Source of the DNA: UBA2266 sp964406945
GTDB taxonomy: Bacteria > Planctomycetota > Phycisphaerae > Sedimentisphaerales > Anaerobacaceae
Reading direction: 5' to 3'
Length of the DNA stretch: 64,000 nt
NCBI GenBank assembly: GCA_964406945.1
Contig: CAYOTO010000006.1
Location: 45,801 to 109,800 of the forward strand
Shown here: one piece after another, positions 1 to 8,906 of the stretch
Layout of the letters: every line of letters starts with the position of its first letter
Numbering within the stretch: position 1 is the stretch's first letter
Translations under genes and position numbers: made by a program
Notes under the pieces: generated by a model
Databases searched by the model: none
Seen by the model: only the letters and a program-made list of their open reading frames with translations
Told to the model about the DNA's origin: nothing

Positions 1-78
1 TCGCCGGTTTTGAGAGTCGGTTTTTATGACCGGACGAGAGATAGCGGCGTTGCGGGGACAAAGGAGAAAAACCAATAG
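1..78 (+). CDS. C-terminal end of an upstream gene (partial)
   Basis: The first forward frame is open from the window edge to a TAG at 76-78 and encodes about 25 residues ending GTKEKNQ. The stop lies two bases before the TTG start of the next gene, which is the spacing expected within an operon. In many bacteria the DUF2344 gene that follows is preceded by a B12-binding radical SAM gene, so this may be the end of such a protein. The fragment is too short to confirm that and has no diagnostic motif. Confidence 0.35.
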   Translation, partial: SPVLRVGFYDRTRDSGVAGTKEKNQ

Positions 79-80
79 GT

Positions 81-803
81 TTGGACACAAAAAATACAAG
101 AGGGGACGCGAGCGAGCAGGTCTCGGTGATTCGGGTGCTTGCACAGTTCAGCATGCGCGGGTTGGAGGCCTTTATTTCACATGCCGAAACGCTCAGCTTG
201 TTCCAGAGAGCTTTGGTTCGCGCGAACGTGCCTGTGCGCTACACACAGGGTTTCAATCCTCGTCCGAAGATGTCCGTGTCTCTGCCACGGCCTGTCGGCG
301 TCGAGAGCGACGGGGATTTGCTGGCGTTGAGTCTCGAGTCAAGAGGGGGGTATCAGTTCGATAGAGAGGAATTTGTCAGAGCAGTTTCGGCAGAGCTTCC
401 AGACGGCTGTCTATTGAAATGGGCGTTTTTGCAGAAGGGCAAGTCAGCGCCCAAACCGGAGGCGGCCGATTACGTTTTTACCATTCGTCCCGAGGCTATG
501 CCGGACGGCTTAAGGGACAGAACAAAGGAACTGATGGAAGCGGGACGGCTTGAAGTTGAAAGAAGAATCGATGCAAAGGGCAGAACGCGCGTTGTCGATG
601 TGAGGCCCTATATCGAATCTATAGCAATCGAAGGCACGGCGGTCGTGGTGCGATGTTTGATTACCCCGGGCGGCTCCATCCGTGTAGAAGAAATAATGGA
701 TTTACTCCAGATAAGTGTGGATATGCTCGAGTCGCGAATCAGACGCAGCAATATCCGGTGGAGCGGATACTGCAATTCCGCGCGTCCGACCGGCAGGAAT
801 TGA
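81..803 (+). CDS. DUF2344 / TIGR03936 radical SAM-associated protein
   Basis: A 240-residue protein of the family usually encoded next to, or fused to, a B12-binding radical SAM protein. The N-terminal third carries the recognisable core: a FSMRGLEAFISHAETL segment, then YTQGFNPRPKMS and PRPVGVES. The length fits the stand-alone form. The TTG start at 81 is preceded by AAGGAG at 61-66, a rather long spacing. The biochemical role of the family is not established. RNase E/G follows after 31 bp; the pairing of these two genes is a conserved arrangement in several phyla, where ribosomal proteins L21 and L27 often come next, but those are absent here. The family call is firm; no function is assigned. 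Confidence 0.8.
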   Translation: MDTKNTRGDASEQVSVIRVLAQFSMRGLEAFISHAETLSLFQRALVRANVPVRYTQGFNPRPKMSVSLPRPVGVESDGDLLALSLESRGGYQFDREEFVRAVSAELPDGCLLKWAFLQKGKSAPKPEAADYVFTIRPEAMPDGLRDRTKELMEAGRLEVERRIDAKGRTRVVDVRPYIESIAIEGTAVVVRCLITPGGSIRVEEIMDLLQISVDMLESRIRRSNIRWSGYCNSARPTGRN

Positions 804-834
804 AACACTTATAAACAAATAACGAGGAAAAACA

Positions 835-2358
835 GTGACAAGAGAAATGATAGTGAACGTCGCCCAGAAAGAGGAATGTCGGGTGGCGGTGGTAGACAAC
901 GGAGTACTGGAGGAGTTGTATGTCGAGCGAGCCAGTCTGAACGCCCATGTGGGAAATATTTACAAAGGGCGGGTAGTCAATATCGAATCCGGCATACAGG
1001 CCGCCTTTATTGACCTGGGCATCGAGAAGAACGGATTTCTTCATATCAGCGACCTTCACCCCAGGTACTTCCCTGGCTCCGGGGGACAGGCCGAGAACAT
1101 CGGTCGACGAAAGGCACTCAAGGAAAGACCGCCGATTCAGAATTGTCTGCGCAAGGGCAAGGAGATCGTGGTCCAGGTCACCAAGGAAGGCATAAAGACA
1201 AAAGGTCCGACGCTCAGCACTTATCTGGCTCTACCGGGCAAGTATCTTGTGATGATGCCCTGGATGAAGAAGCACGGCGTTTCGCACAAGATCGAGGACG
1301 AGGAGGAACGCAAACGACTTCGGGAAATTCTGGACCAGTGCAAACCGCCGAAAGGACAGGGTTTCATAATCAGAACGGCCGGGCAGAGATGCTCCAAGAG
1401 AGACGTTCAGAACGATTTGAACTATTTGTCCCGGCTGTGGAGGGCGATAGAAAAAAGAATCGAGAAGGAAAAGGCGCCGGGGGAGTTGTATCAGGAATCC
1501 GACCTTGTCATCAGGGCGATACGGGATGTTTTCAACAGCAAGATCAAGAACATTGTGTGCGATTCCGAAGCGGTCTGTAAGAAGATCAAGGATTTTCTGT
1601 CGATAGTCTCGCCGCGATTGAAACGGCGTGTCATCTATTACAGCGGAAAAGTACCGCTGTTTCACAAGTACAAGATAGAAGAAGAGATATCGAAGATTCA
1701 GTCGCGTACGGTGCAGCTAAAGACCGGAGGCTCCATAGTAATCGAGCAGACCGAGGCACTGGTGGCGATAGATGTTAACAGCGGCCGGTACAGACAACAG
1801 AAGAACGCCGAGCAAACCGCTTTTGAGAGCAATATGGAGGCGGCGAGTGAAATAGCACGTCAGTTGAGGCTTAGAGACCTCGGCGGGCTCATAATATGCG
1901 ACTTCATAGATATGCGCAACGCCAAGAACCGCAAGGCGGTCGAGCGGGCGTTCCGCGCGGCTATGAAGAGCGACCGTGCCCGCTCCAAGGTTCTGGGAAT
2001 CAGCCGTTTCGGCGTTGTCGAAATGACCAGACAGCGGATGCGGCCTTCTTTGCAGTCGAGCATTTACCTGGTCTGTCCTCATTGCGGCGGCGCAGGCTTT
2101 ATCAAGAGCCACGAATCTCAGGCGATCGAAATTATCAGACTGCTGAATCTTTCGACATCGCGGGATGAAATAAAACGCATAGAGCTGTCGGTTTCACACG
2201 AGGTTGCGGACTATCTGCAGAATCAGAAGAGGCGTTTGGTAAATGAGATAGAACAGAGCAGCGGCAGGGCAATCAGCATTCACGCCGTCCCCGGTTATTC
2301 GGGCGATAAGCACGAGCTGACGTGTTATGACGAGCGTGGGGGCGTGGTCAAGTTGTAG
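835..2358 (+). CDS. rne: Ribonuclease E/G family endoribonuclease
   Basis: A 507-residue endoribonuclease for rRNA processing and mRNA decay, the catalytic-half length typical of RNase G and short RNase E. An S1 RNA-binding segment (VGNIYKGRVV, about residues 38-110) is interrupted by a charged insertion. The catalytic metal-binding aspartates are D313 (AIDVNSGR) and D356 (DFIDMR). Their spacing of 43 residues equals that of D303/D346 in E. coli RNase E as I recall it. The zinc-link CPHCGG (C414, C417) is present. No long C-terminal degradosome scaffold follows. The start is GTG 835 with GAGG eight bases upstream. It probably shares a transcript with the DUF2344 gene. Choice between the names rne and rng is not possible from sequence. 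Confidence 0.93.
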   Translation: MTREMIVNVAQKEECRVAVVDNGVLEELYVERASLNAHVGNIYKGRVVNIESGIQAAFIDLGIEKNGFLHISDLHPRYFPGSGGQAENIGRRKALKERPPIQNCLRKGKEIVVQVTKEGIKTKGPTLSTYLALPGKYLVMMPWMKKHGVSHKIEDEEERKRLREILDQCKPPKGQGFIIRTAGQRCSKRDVQNDLNYLSRLWRAIEKRIEKEKAPGELYQESDLVIRAIRDVFNSKIKNIVCDSEAVCKKIKDFLSIVSPRLKRRVIYYSGKVPLFHKYKIEEEISKIQSRTVQLKTGGSIVIEQTEALVAIDVNSGRYRQQKNAEQTAFESNMEAASEIARQLRLRDLGGLIICDFIDMRNAKNRKAVERAFRAAMKSDRARSKVLGISRFGVVEMTRQRMRPSLQSSIYLVCPHCGGAGFIKSHESQAIEIIRLLNLSTSRDEIKRIELSVSHEVADYLQNQKRRLVNEIEQSSGRAISIHAVPGYSGDKHELTCYDERGGVVKL

Positions 2359-2369
2359 TATGATTAGGC

Positions 2370-2398
2370 TTGATAGTCGCGGCTGATTTGCGGATAAT
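2370..2398 (+). promoter_or_regulatory. Sigma-70-type promoter of kdsD
   Basis: TTGATA at 2370-2375 and GATAAT at 2393-2398 are separated by 17 bp. It starts just after the RNase E/G stop and would begin transcription near 2405, giving a leader of about 30 nt to the kdsD ATG. Confidence 0.65.
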
Positions 2399-2436
2399 CG
2401 CTTTCGTCTGTTTGTGATGGCAGATTACCAGGGTAA

Positions 2437-3426
2437 ATGGAGAACCTTGTGAAACTCGATTTGGACTATGCAAGAGAAGTTATCAAGGCCGAGGCCGAGG
2501 CCATTTCCTCCATAGAATCGGTCGTGGACGAGTCTTTCGCCAGGGCCGCCGAAATGATGTACAACTGCGCCGGAGCGGTGGTGGTCAGCGGAATCGGCAA
2601 GGCCGGTATAATCGGTCAGAAGATAAGTGCGACTATGGCATCGACGGGGACTCCGAGCCATTTTCTGCATCCGGCTGAGGCGGTGCATGGAGACCTGGGG
2701 CGGCTTCGTAGGGAAGATATCGTGCTGATTCTGAGCTACGGGGGTGAGACCGACGAAATTGTGCGCCTGATTAATCTCGTGAAGCGTCTGGAAATCAAGA
2801 TGGTCGCGGTGACCGGTGCGGCCGACTCGACTCTGACTAAATACAGCGATGTTACGCTGTGTATGGGCACTCTGGCGGAGGCATGTCCACTGGGCGTGGC
2901 TCCGAGCGTTTCCACGACCTGCATGCTGGCGCTGGGCGATGCGCTGGCCCTTACACTTATGAAGGCCCGTGATTTCGGCGTCGAGGACTATGTTAAATTT
3001 CATCCGGGCGGGTCACTCGGGGCAAAGTTGATGACGGTCGAGCAGTCGATGATGTTCAAGGCCGGAGAAAAACTGCCAATTGCAGGCAGGGATGATTCGA
3101 TTGAGACCCTTCTGAAGCGTACGAGTGATGTTAAACGGCATGGCGCCGTCATGGTTATTGATGAAGAAGGAAAACTCGCAGGCATTGTCACGGATGCGGA
3201 TATCAGAAGATTGATTACCAGACAAGGTGCTGATGCACTGGCAACCGGAGTTTCACAAGTAATGACAGCCGATTGCAAACGAATCAAGTCCGATGCACTG
3301 GCGGCGGAAGCTACGGCCATTTTTCACAAATACCGAATTGATGAACTGCCGGTGGTCGATTCCGACGGAAAGCCCGTTGGCATGATCGACGTACAGGACA
3401 TAGTCACGATAAAGGCGGTGGGCTGA
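2437..3426 (+). CDS. kdsD: Arabinose-5-phosphate isomerase, KpsF/GutQ family
   Basis: This enzyme converts ribulose 5-phosphate to arabinose 5-phosphate, the first committed step toward KDO of lipopolysaccharide. The 329 residues have the family order: an SIS sugar-isomerase domain (about 40-175; GIGKAGIIGQKISATMAS, then the SYGGET phosphosugar loop) and two C-terminal CBS domains (about 205-329; ending PVGMIDVQDIVTIKAVG). The length equals that of the E. coli enzymes. It is followed after 37 bp by the KDO-8-phosphate phosphatase gene, which supports the KDO role rather than a sugar-alcohol role (gutQ). ATG 2437 is used; GTG 2449 is an alternative. Confidence 0.93.
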   Translation: MENLVKLDLDYAREVIKAEAEAISSIESVVDESFARAAEMMYNCAGAVVVSGIGKAGIIGQKISATMASTGTPSHFLHPAEAVHGDLGRLRREDIVLILSYGGETDEIVRLINLVKRLEIKMVAVTGAADSTLTKYSDVTLCMGTLAEACPLGVAPSVSTTCMLALGDALALTLMKARDFGVEDYVKFHPGGSLGAKLMTVEQSMMFKAGEKLPIAGRDDSIETLLKRTSDVKRHGAVMVIDEEGKLAGIVTDADIRRLITRQGADALATGVSQVMTADCKRIKSDALAAEATAIFHKYRIDELPVVDSDGKPVGMIDVQDIVTIKAVG

Positions 3427-3431
3427 AAGGG

Positions 3432-3452
3432 CGGCGTTCTACTCTAACGCCG
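3432..3452 (+). other. Hairpin between kdsD and kdsC
   Basis: CGGCGTT (3432-3438) and AACGCCG (3446-3452) form a perfect 7-bp stem with a 7-nt loop. No T-run follows, so it is not an intrinsic terminator. It lies just upstream of the kdsC start and could affect mRNA processing or translation; that is inference. Confidence 0.4.
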
Positions 3453-3463
3453 GTTGAACACTT

Positions 3464-3991
3464 ATGGGTACCCAATCTAAAATCGAATTAGAACAAATCA
3501 AGGCCCTTGTGCTGGATGTCGACGGCGTCCTGACCGAGGGGACGCTCGTGATTAATTCCGATGGGAGCGAAAGCAAGCATTTCAACTCCCACGACGGGCA
3601 CGGAATACGGCTCTGGCAGCGAGCCGGGCTTAAGACGGCGTTTTTAAGCGGCAGGACCTCTTCGCCGACGGTTCGCAGAGCGGAGCAGTTGGGCGTTGAC
3701 AAGGTGTATCAGGAATGCCATTTCAAGCTGCCGGTGATGAAGCAGTTTCTCGAAGAAATGGCTTTAGCTCCGGAGAACGTCGCCTACATGGGTGATGATC
3801 TTCCCGATCTGCCGGTGATTCGATTCGTCGGATTCGGTGTTGCCGTAGCAAATGCAGTCAGCGAGGTTAAGCGGTACGCCGATTATGTCACAGAGCGGTC
3901 CGGCGGCCGCGGCGCCGTGAGGGAGGTTATCGAGCATATCCTCAAAGCCGGCGGTCGATGGGAACCGCTGATGGAACGCTATATTGCCTGA
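3464..3991 (+). CDS. kdsC: 3-deoxy-D-manno-octulosonate 8-phosphate phosphatase, KdsC-like HAD
   Basis: A 175-residue cap-less HAD phosphatase of the KdsC size class that removes phosphate from KDO 8-phosphate. Motif I is LDVDGVLTEG (nucleophile and acid Asp in DVDG), motif II is the SGR of FLSGRTS, and motif IV is MGDDLPD. HNSHDGHGI-like residues (FNSHDGHGIRLW) are the characteristic substrate loop of this subfamily. It sits between kdsD and an LptC-like gene and overlaps the latter by 8 bp, so the three probably form one lipopolysaccharide operon. The same fold covers CMP-sugar-synthesis phosphatases, but the context favours KdsC. Confidence 0.9.
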   Translation: MGTQSKIELEQIKALVLDVDGVLTEGTLVINSDGSESKHFNSHDGHGIRLWQRAGLKTAFLSGRTSSPTVRRAEQLGVDKVYQECHFKLPVMKQFLEEMALAPENVAYMGDDLPDLPVIRFVGFGVAVANAVSEVKRYADYVTERSGGRGAVREVIEHILKAGGRWEPLMERYIA

Positions 3992-6386
3992 GCCGAGGTT
4001 GATTGTGGGGTCGATTCTTAGAAGAACAGCAATAGGGCTTATCGCACTGGCCGTGGTTTTCGCGGCTTACGTGCTTTATAATCGTCTTGGCGGCACACCG
4101 ACCATCGAAAACCGCACAGCCGACGACTTCTCCGACTATTCGGCGAACGGTTCTCAGGCGGTGCCGGACGCAAATGTGGGCAGAGTCGGAGACATAGGCG
4201 TAGGTGATGTAACCGGGGGTGAGTACTATCATCGAAACGCACAGAGGGAAATAGACCGGAAGTTCGGTTTCGAAAAGCTCCTGCACAAGGTCCGGAACAA
4301 CTGGAAGATCGAAAATCCTTACATGTATGTGTATCAGCCGAACTTCGAGTGCTCCATAACGGCAGACACCGGCAGCGTTGAAATCGAAACGGTTGCATCA
4401 CGACCGAGTCCCAAAGACGCCAGTTTCAACGGCAACGTGGTGATCCGGATAAGTCCCAGGGACGAGCGGTCCGACGTCGGGGAGGGGACGATATATATGG
4501 ACGACGTGGTATTCGTCAGCGACAAGTCACTTTTCTCGACCGCCGGGCCGGTGAGATTCGTCTCTGATGATGCCGAGATGGTTGGGACCGGGCTTGAGAT
4601 GATCTACGATGAGGACGCCGAACGCATCGATTACTTCAAGATTATAGAGCTGGACAGCCTGCATGTCAGCAGTTCGAAGACGTCTCTGGCGTCCATGTCG
4701 GGCGATACCGAAAAGGGCACTCGGCAGCAATCGATCGACAATATCGGAAACGACTCCGGCGAAGGCACCTATTATAAATGTATTTTCAGCGACAACGTGC
4801 GAATAAGCACACCCGAACAACTGCTGATCTCGCGACAGATGGTGAGTATAAACGATATTTTCTGGGCCAAATCATCGGATGCCAACGAACCTGATTCGCC
4901 GGCGGAAGAAGAAACAGTTGCCGCAGATGGTTCCGGCCAAGAACAGGCCGATCCCAACGATCAGACGGGCGTTGATGTGGTAATTACCTGCGACGGGGGA
5001 GTGCTGCTGGTTCCGTCGGGTTCGGCCAGAGCCGCCGAGGCCGAAGCAAAGGCGGCCGCAATAGCATTTGACGTTAACGACATTCTTGCCGGCGAGAAGC
5101 TGCCCGAGCGTACGACTTTCGTTACTCCCAGGATCGATCACAGTCTCGCGACCGAAGAGTCGATTGCCACCGGACCCACCAGGCTGGTCTTTCTGGCACG
5201 CGACGCGAACGCCCCGGACCCGAACAAGGCGATGTTTCCTGTGACGGTAACCGCGCAAGACCGGACGAGGTTCCTGTCGAAGACTAATCAGGTCATTTTC
5301 GAGGGCGACTGCAAGACAGTTATGCCCTCGCGTGATCCGAATGCGGAGCACGACTATGTTTTGACGAGCCCGACCATAACGGTCGATATTCTCGAAAGCG
5401 AATCCTCCGATCCGTTTACTACGGCCGACATCGTAGCCGGCGGCCCGGTCAATTTCGACTTCTGGACCGACGCGGTAGATTCAAACGATGCTACGAAGGC
5501 ATTGCCCGTAAATATTCTGGCTCAAAGACACGCTCGTTTCGAGGCGGCACAAAGACGGATTGTGTTCGAGGGCAGTTGCCGCTGCACAATGACCGACGAG
5601 GATCCCAATGCTGTCGAGCAGTTCATTCTGTCGGCGCCGCGTCTGACAGTCGATATGCCGAACGATGTCGATGATGAGTCAAGTGAGTTGGCCGCGAATT
5701 TCAAAAATATCCGCGCCGACGGTGGAACAGTTCACCTGGCGACCGTGAGGACGGCAAAAGCAGACTCAATCCTGGCGCGAAATCTCGGTCTGGATGAGCA
5801 GGCCCTGGGTCTGGGAGGCGTGGAGCTCAAATGCAGCAGGTTCGATTACGATCCGAACAGTGCGATTGCCGTTGCCAGCGGGCCCGGATCGATACGGTTT
5901 GATAACACCAAGATTCCCGAACCGAACGATGATTCAGACGGCTTGAGTCTGCGCAAGCCCTGTTATGCGCTGGTGCAGAATTTCAGTGAGCTGCGCTATT
6001 ACCTTGATCAGAATCAGATAGTGGCCGAATCGCCCTCTGACGGTTCGCTGCTGGTGGACTATTTCCCCATCACGGAGGGAAAATACGGCCAGCACATAGT
6101 GGCTCAGGCAAAAAAGGTCGAAGCTTCTTTGTATAAGACCGTGGACGGCCAGACCGAACTTGCCAGCCTGAGAGCCAGCGGCGGAATTACTTACAATGAC
6201 GATAAGAACGAATTCATCGGCAGCGAGATGGTCTACGACCACGAAAAGGGAGTTTTAAAAGTCGACGGCGACAGCAAACAGCCCTGTTATCTGAATGGTG
6301 CTCTTGTGAAAAGCATTACTTACGATATGGCCACAGGAAAAGCCAGCGGTGAAGTCGCCGCTCCGGGAGCTATCCAGTTCAAGTAG
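3984..6386 (+). CDS. Large LptC/OstA-like lipopolysaccharide export protein
   Basis: An 800-residue protein with a single N-terminal membrane segment (about residues 10-33, after basic RR) and a long periplasmic part rich in acidic residues. The start is TTG 3984, overlapping kdsC by 8 bp. Repeated units resemble the beta-jellyroll of LptC/LptA/OstA. The clearest pair is near residues 410-475 (RTRFLSKTNQVIFEGDC, then DPNAEHDYVLTSP) and 510-575 (HARFEAAQRRIVFEGSC, then DPNAVEQFILSAP). Another beta-rich unit is near the C-terminus (ASGGITYNDDKNEFIGSE). E. coli LptC is about 190 residues, so this is roughly four times larger. The role of carrying lipopolysaccharide across the periplasm is inferred from fold and the kdsD-kdsC context. 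Confidence 0.7.
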   Translation: MPEPRLIVGSILRRTAIGLIALAVVFAAYVLYNRLGGTPTIENRTADDFSDYSANGSQAVPDANVGRVGDIGVGDVTGGEYYHRNAQREIDRKFGFEKLLHKVRNNWKIENPYMYVYQPNFECSITADTGSVEIETVASRPSPKDASFNGNVVIRISPRDERSDVGEGTIYMDDVVFVSDKSLFSTAGPVRFVSDDAEMVGTGLEMIYDEDAERIDYFKIIELDSLHVSSSKTSLASMSGDTEKGTRQQSIDNIGNDSGEGTYYKCIFSDNVRISTPEQLLISRQMVSINDIFWAKSSDANEPDSPAEEETVAADGSGQEQADPNDQTGVDVVITCDGGVLLVPSGSARAAEAEAKAAAIAFDVNDILAGEKLPERTTFVTPRIDHSLATEESIATGPTRLVFLARDANAPDPNKAMFPVTVTAQDRTRFLSKTNQVIFEGDCKTVMPSRDPNAEHDYVLTSPTITVDILESESSDPFTTADIVAGGPVNFDFWTDAVDSNDATKALPVNILAQRHARFEAAQRRIVFEGSCRCTMTDEDPNAVEQFILSAPRLTVDMPNDVDDESSELAANFKNIRADGGTVHLATVRTAKADSILARNLGLDEQALGLGGVELKCSRFDYDPNSAIAVASGPGSIRFDNTKIPEPNDDSDGLSLRKPCYALVQNFSELRYYLDQNQIVAESPSDGSLLVDYFPITEGKYGQHIVAQAKKVEASLYKTVDGQTELASLRASGGITYNDDKNEFIGSEMVYDHEKGVLKVDGDSKQPCYLNGALVKSITYDMATGKASGEVAAPGAIQFK

Positions 6387-6389
6387 GGT

Positions 6390-7070
6390 TCAGACACAGA
6401 GTTGCCGCAGGTCTTCGATCTTCAGAGAGGACAGGTTCTCGACTACTCTTTCGGCGGACTGCAGTTGGTCGGCACCGTATGAATTCGTTACAGCAACGGG
6501 ATGCATGCCGGCCGCTACGGCTGCCTCGAGCCCCCAGTGAGAATCTTCTATTACAACGCACTGATCCGGTTGGTATGACGCTGCCAGCACCTTGTTCAAA
6601 TTCTCCAGTGCGAGCAGAAACCCTTCCGGGTCGGGTTTGCCTCGCTTGACGTGGTCGGCGGCGACTACGGTTTTGAAGTAGTCTTTCAGGCCGGACTTAT
6701 TCAGGATAAGCTCTATCTCGACCATCAACGCCCCGGAGCAGATAGCCATGGGAACGCGGTTGGCGGCCAGCATATCGATAAACTCGCGGACGCCGGGGAT
6801 TATCTGGCTCTGGGTTGCCGACATTTCGTTGAAAACGCGGTTCTTTTCGGGAATAAGCTCTCGAACCTGTGGTTCGCGCAGGCCGAGGTTCTCGTCGCTT
6901 GAAACCTGCGTGAAACACTCGAAGTCATTCAGGCCGAGGTAGTTTTTAAAGTAATCGCTTTCCTCAATCTCGATGTCGAATCGCCCCAGCACGGCGTTGA
7001 ACGCCCTGAGGTGCAGCATCTCGGAGTCGGTGATGACTCCATCGAAGTCGAATATCACAGCCTGCAGCAT
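6390..7070 (-). CDS. HAD-superfamily phosphatase (beta-phosphoglucomutase-like)
   Basis: A 226-residue HAD subclass IA protein. Motif I is FDFDGVITDSE, the helical cap covers about residues 15-90, motif II is ICSGA, motif III is the Lys in KRGKPDPEGF, and motif IV is VIEDSHWG. This arrangement is shared by beta-phosphoglucomutase, phosphoglycolate phosphatase and sugar-phosphate phosphatases. The substrate cannot be assigned. It is the last gene of the minus-strand operon, 9 bp after the acyl-CoA dehydrogenase, and ends 3 bp from the convergent LptC-like gene. There is no room for separate terminators, so the two transcripts probably overlap. Confidence 0.85.
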   Translation of the reverse strand: MLQAVIFDFDGVITDSEMLHLRAFNAVLGRFDIEIEESDYFKNYLGLNDFECFTQVSSDENLGLREPQVRELIPEKNRVFNEMSATQSQIIPGVREFIDMLAANRVPMAICSGALMVEIELILNKSGLKDYFKTVVAADHVKRGKPDPEGFLLALENLNKVLAASYQPDQCVVIEDSHWGLEAAVAAGMHPVAVTNSYGADQLQSAERVVENLSSLKIEDLRQLCV

Positions 7071-7079
7071 TAGAAACCC

Positions 7080-8873
7080 TTATTCGGTCGGTACGGGGCC
7101 GACGAGAGCATCGTATTCTGTGAAGGTCGATCTGTCGCCGGAAAGGATCAGGTCTTTCAAGGCCGTGATCTTCGGGGCGTTCTTTGTAATGAACCGGCGT
7201 GCGATTTCGGCCTTGCGTTTGGACATGGGGACTGTTTGTTCATTGGTTCCGGCTTTGGGTACGTCCATTTGGACGCTGCTGCCGGCCTGGCCGCAGAACA
7301 TATAGCCGTTTATAAGGTCGATCGCGATGTCGACCAGAGCCCGGCCGTACAGGTCCATATACTCATTGCTGTTTGCTTTGACGAATGCGACGGCTTCCTT
7401 AAGTTGTTCACGGCCTTGTTCCAGCAGTTTAAGCAGGTCTTTTACATCGTCGGTGAAGTCCTGTGCGGCGTAACCGACCATAAGATTCTCGGCCGTTCCG
7501 CTGCAAACGCCGCGAACCGCAGCAACTACTTGAAGCTGGCTGGTACCTTCGTAGATCGTCGTAATCCTGGCGTCGCGGGCGTGTCGTTCGACGGGGTAAT
7601 CCCTCATGAATCCGCTGCCGCCCAGCACCTGTATCGAATCGTAACAGACGGTATTGCACATTTCCGAGCAGTAGTATTTGCTCATGGGAGTCATCATAGC
7701 GGCGGCGCGTTTGAGTTTTCTGAACCGGTTTTTGAGTTTCTTTGCTTCTTTGGGATCCTCCGGCGGGTCGTTCTCCAGCTTTCTGGCGTAACCTATCTCC
7801 ATATCCACGATCCGGGAGGTCTCATAAAGCAGGGCTCTTCCGGCTTCGATGGAAATCTTCATGTCGATCATCATATCTCTGACCGCCGGCAGGTTTTCGA
7901 TTGCCACACCGAACTGCTTTCTGCTGGCTGCATAATCGCGGGCGACCCTGAAAGCGGCTTCGGCGATGCCGAGCGACTGGCCGGCTATGCCGATACGGGC
8001 ACCGTTCATCAGGCTCATGACGTAGGTTACGAGTCCGCGCTGTCGCTCGCCGATAAGCTCGCAGGGCGTGTTGTCAAAGAATATCTCGCACGTGGGCGAG
8101 CCGTGAATACCCATTTTGTCTTCCAGGCGACGAATGTGTACGGTGGGGCCTCTGTCGCAGACGAGCAGGCTCAGTCCCAGGCCGCCGGTACGATCGGGCT
8201 CGGTCCTGGCCAGGACCAGCAGCACTTCTCCGCAGCCGTTGGTGATGAACCTTTTGACGCCGTGCAGATACCAGCGGCCGCTGTCGTCCTGGAATGCACG
8301 CAGTTTGACCGCCTGCAGGTCGGAGCCGGCGTCCGGTTCGGTCAGAACCATAGCTCCGGTGACCTTGCCGTCGGCGAAATCATGCAGGTATTTCTGCTTT
8401 ATTTCTTCCGATGCAAACGAATTTATAGTTTCGGCGATTCCCTGCAGGCCGAAGATGTTCATCAATGAAGCGTCGGCTCTGGAAACGATTTCGATTGCCG
8501 CCGAGTAGATCAGATTCGGGAAATTGAGACCGCCGAAACGGTGGGGCAGTGTAAAGCCCATCACCTGTGCCTGAGCGAGCTTTTCGAGCGACTCGGCTAT
8601 GCCCGGTGCATAGGTTACCGAACCGTTTTCGTTGAGCGTGTTGCCCGTTCTGTCGGTATCCTCGGCACGCGGTGCGATGAAGTCGGCGCTAAGCCGGCCG
8701 ATCGAATCAAGGACCATGTCGTAATTCTCAATCGCTTCACCCGCGTCGGCGGGTGCGCTGTCAAACTCACCGGCGAATTTGAAGTTCTCTTCGATTATTT
8801 CGGCCAGTTTGCCCGTATCCATGTGTTTGAGCAGGAACTGGATATCGTCATTGTCTCTGTAGAAATTAGCCAT
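7080..8873 (-). CDS. Acyl-CoA dehydrogenase (long form, about 600 residues)
   Basis: A flavoprotein that introduces the alpha-beta double bond into acyl-CoA and passes electrons to ETF. The 597 residues match the longer ACAD subfamily with an extra C-terminal helical domain, rather than the usual 380. Visible family segments are the FAD/substrate loops MVLTEPDAGSDLQAV and KRFITNGCGEV, the DKMGIHGSPTCEIFFDNTP strand, SRKQFGVAIENLPAVRDM, and the GGSGFMRDYPVERHARDARI and IYEGTSQLQ motifs. The adjacent upstream etfA and etfB genes supply its electron acceptor. Chain-length or branched-acid specificity cannot be read from the sequence. Substrates such as a membrane-related or amino-acid-derived acyl-CoA are equally possible. 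Confidence 0.93.
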   Translation of the reverse strand: MANFYRDNDDIQFLLKHMDTGKLAEIIEENFKFAGEFDSAPADAGEAIENYDMVLDSIGRLSADFIAPRAEDTDRTGNTLNENGSVTYAPGIAESLEKLAQAQVMGFTLPHRFGGLNFPNLIYSAAIEIVSRADASLMNIFGLQGIAETINSFASEEIKQKYLHDFADGKVTGAMVLTEPDAGSDLQAVKLRAFQDDSGRWYLHGVKRFITNGCGEVLLVLARTEPDRTGGLGLSLLVCDRGPTVHIRRLEDKMGIHGSPTCEIFFDNTPCELIGERQRGLVTYVMSLMNGARIGIAGQSLGIAEAAFRVARDYAASRKQFGVAIENLPAVRDMMIDMKISIEAGRALLYETSRIVDMEIGYARKLENDPPEDPKEAKKLKNRFRKLKRAAAMMTPMSKYYCSEMCNTVCYDSIQVLGGSGFMRDYPVERHARDARITTIYEGTSQLQVVAAVRGVCSGTAENLMVGYAAQDFTDDVKDLLKLLEQGREQLKEAVAFVKANSNEYMDLYGRALVDIAIDLINGYMFCGQAGSSVQMDVPKAGTNEQTVPMSKRKAEIARRFITKNAPKITALKDLILSGDRSTFTEYDALVGPVPTE

Positions 8874-8906
8874 GGCTTGTTCCGATTTCTGGTCTGCGGC
8901 TTGGTC

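Noticed and set aside
7236..8468. A 410-codon open frame opposite the acyl-CoA dehydrogenase gene
   Set aside because: It is fully antisense to a conserved gene and its product shows no family features; such long antisense frames are expected at this GC content and codon usage.
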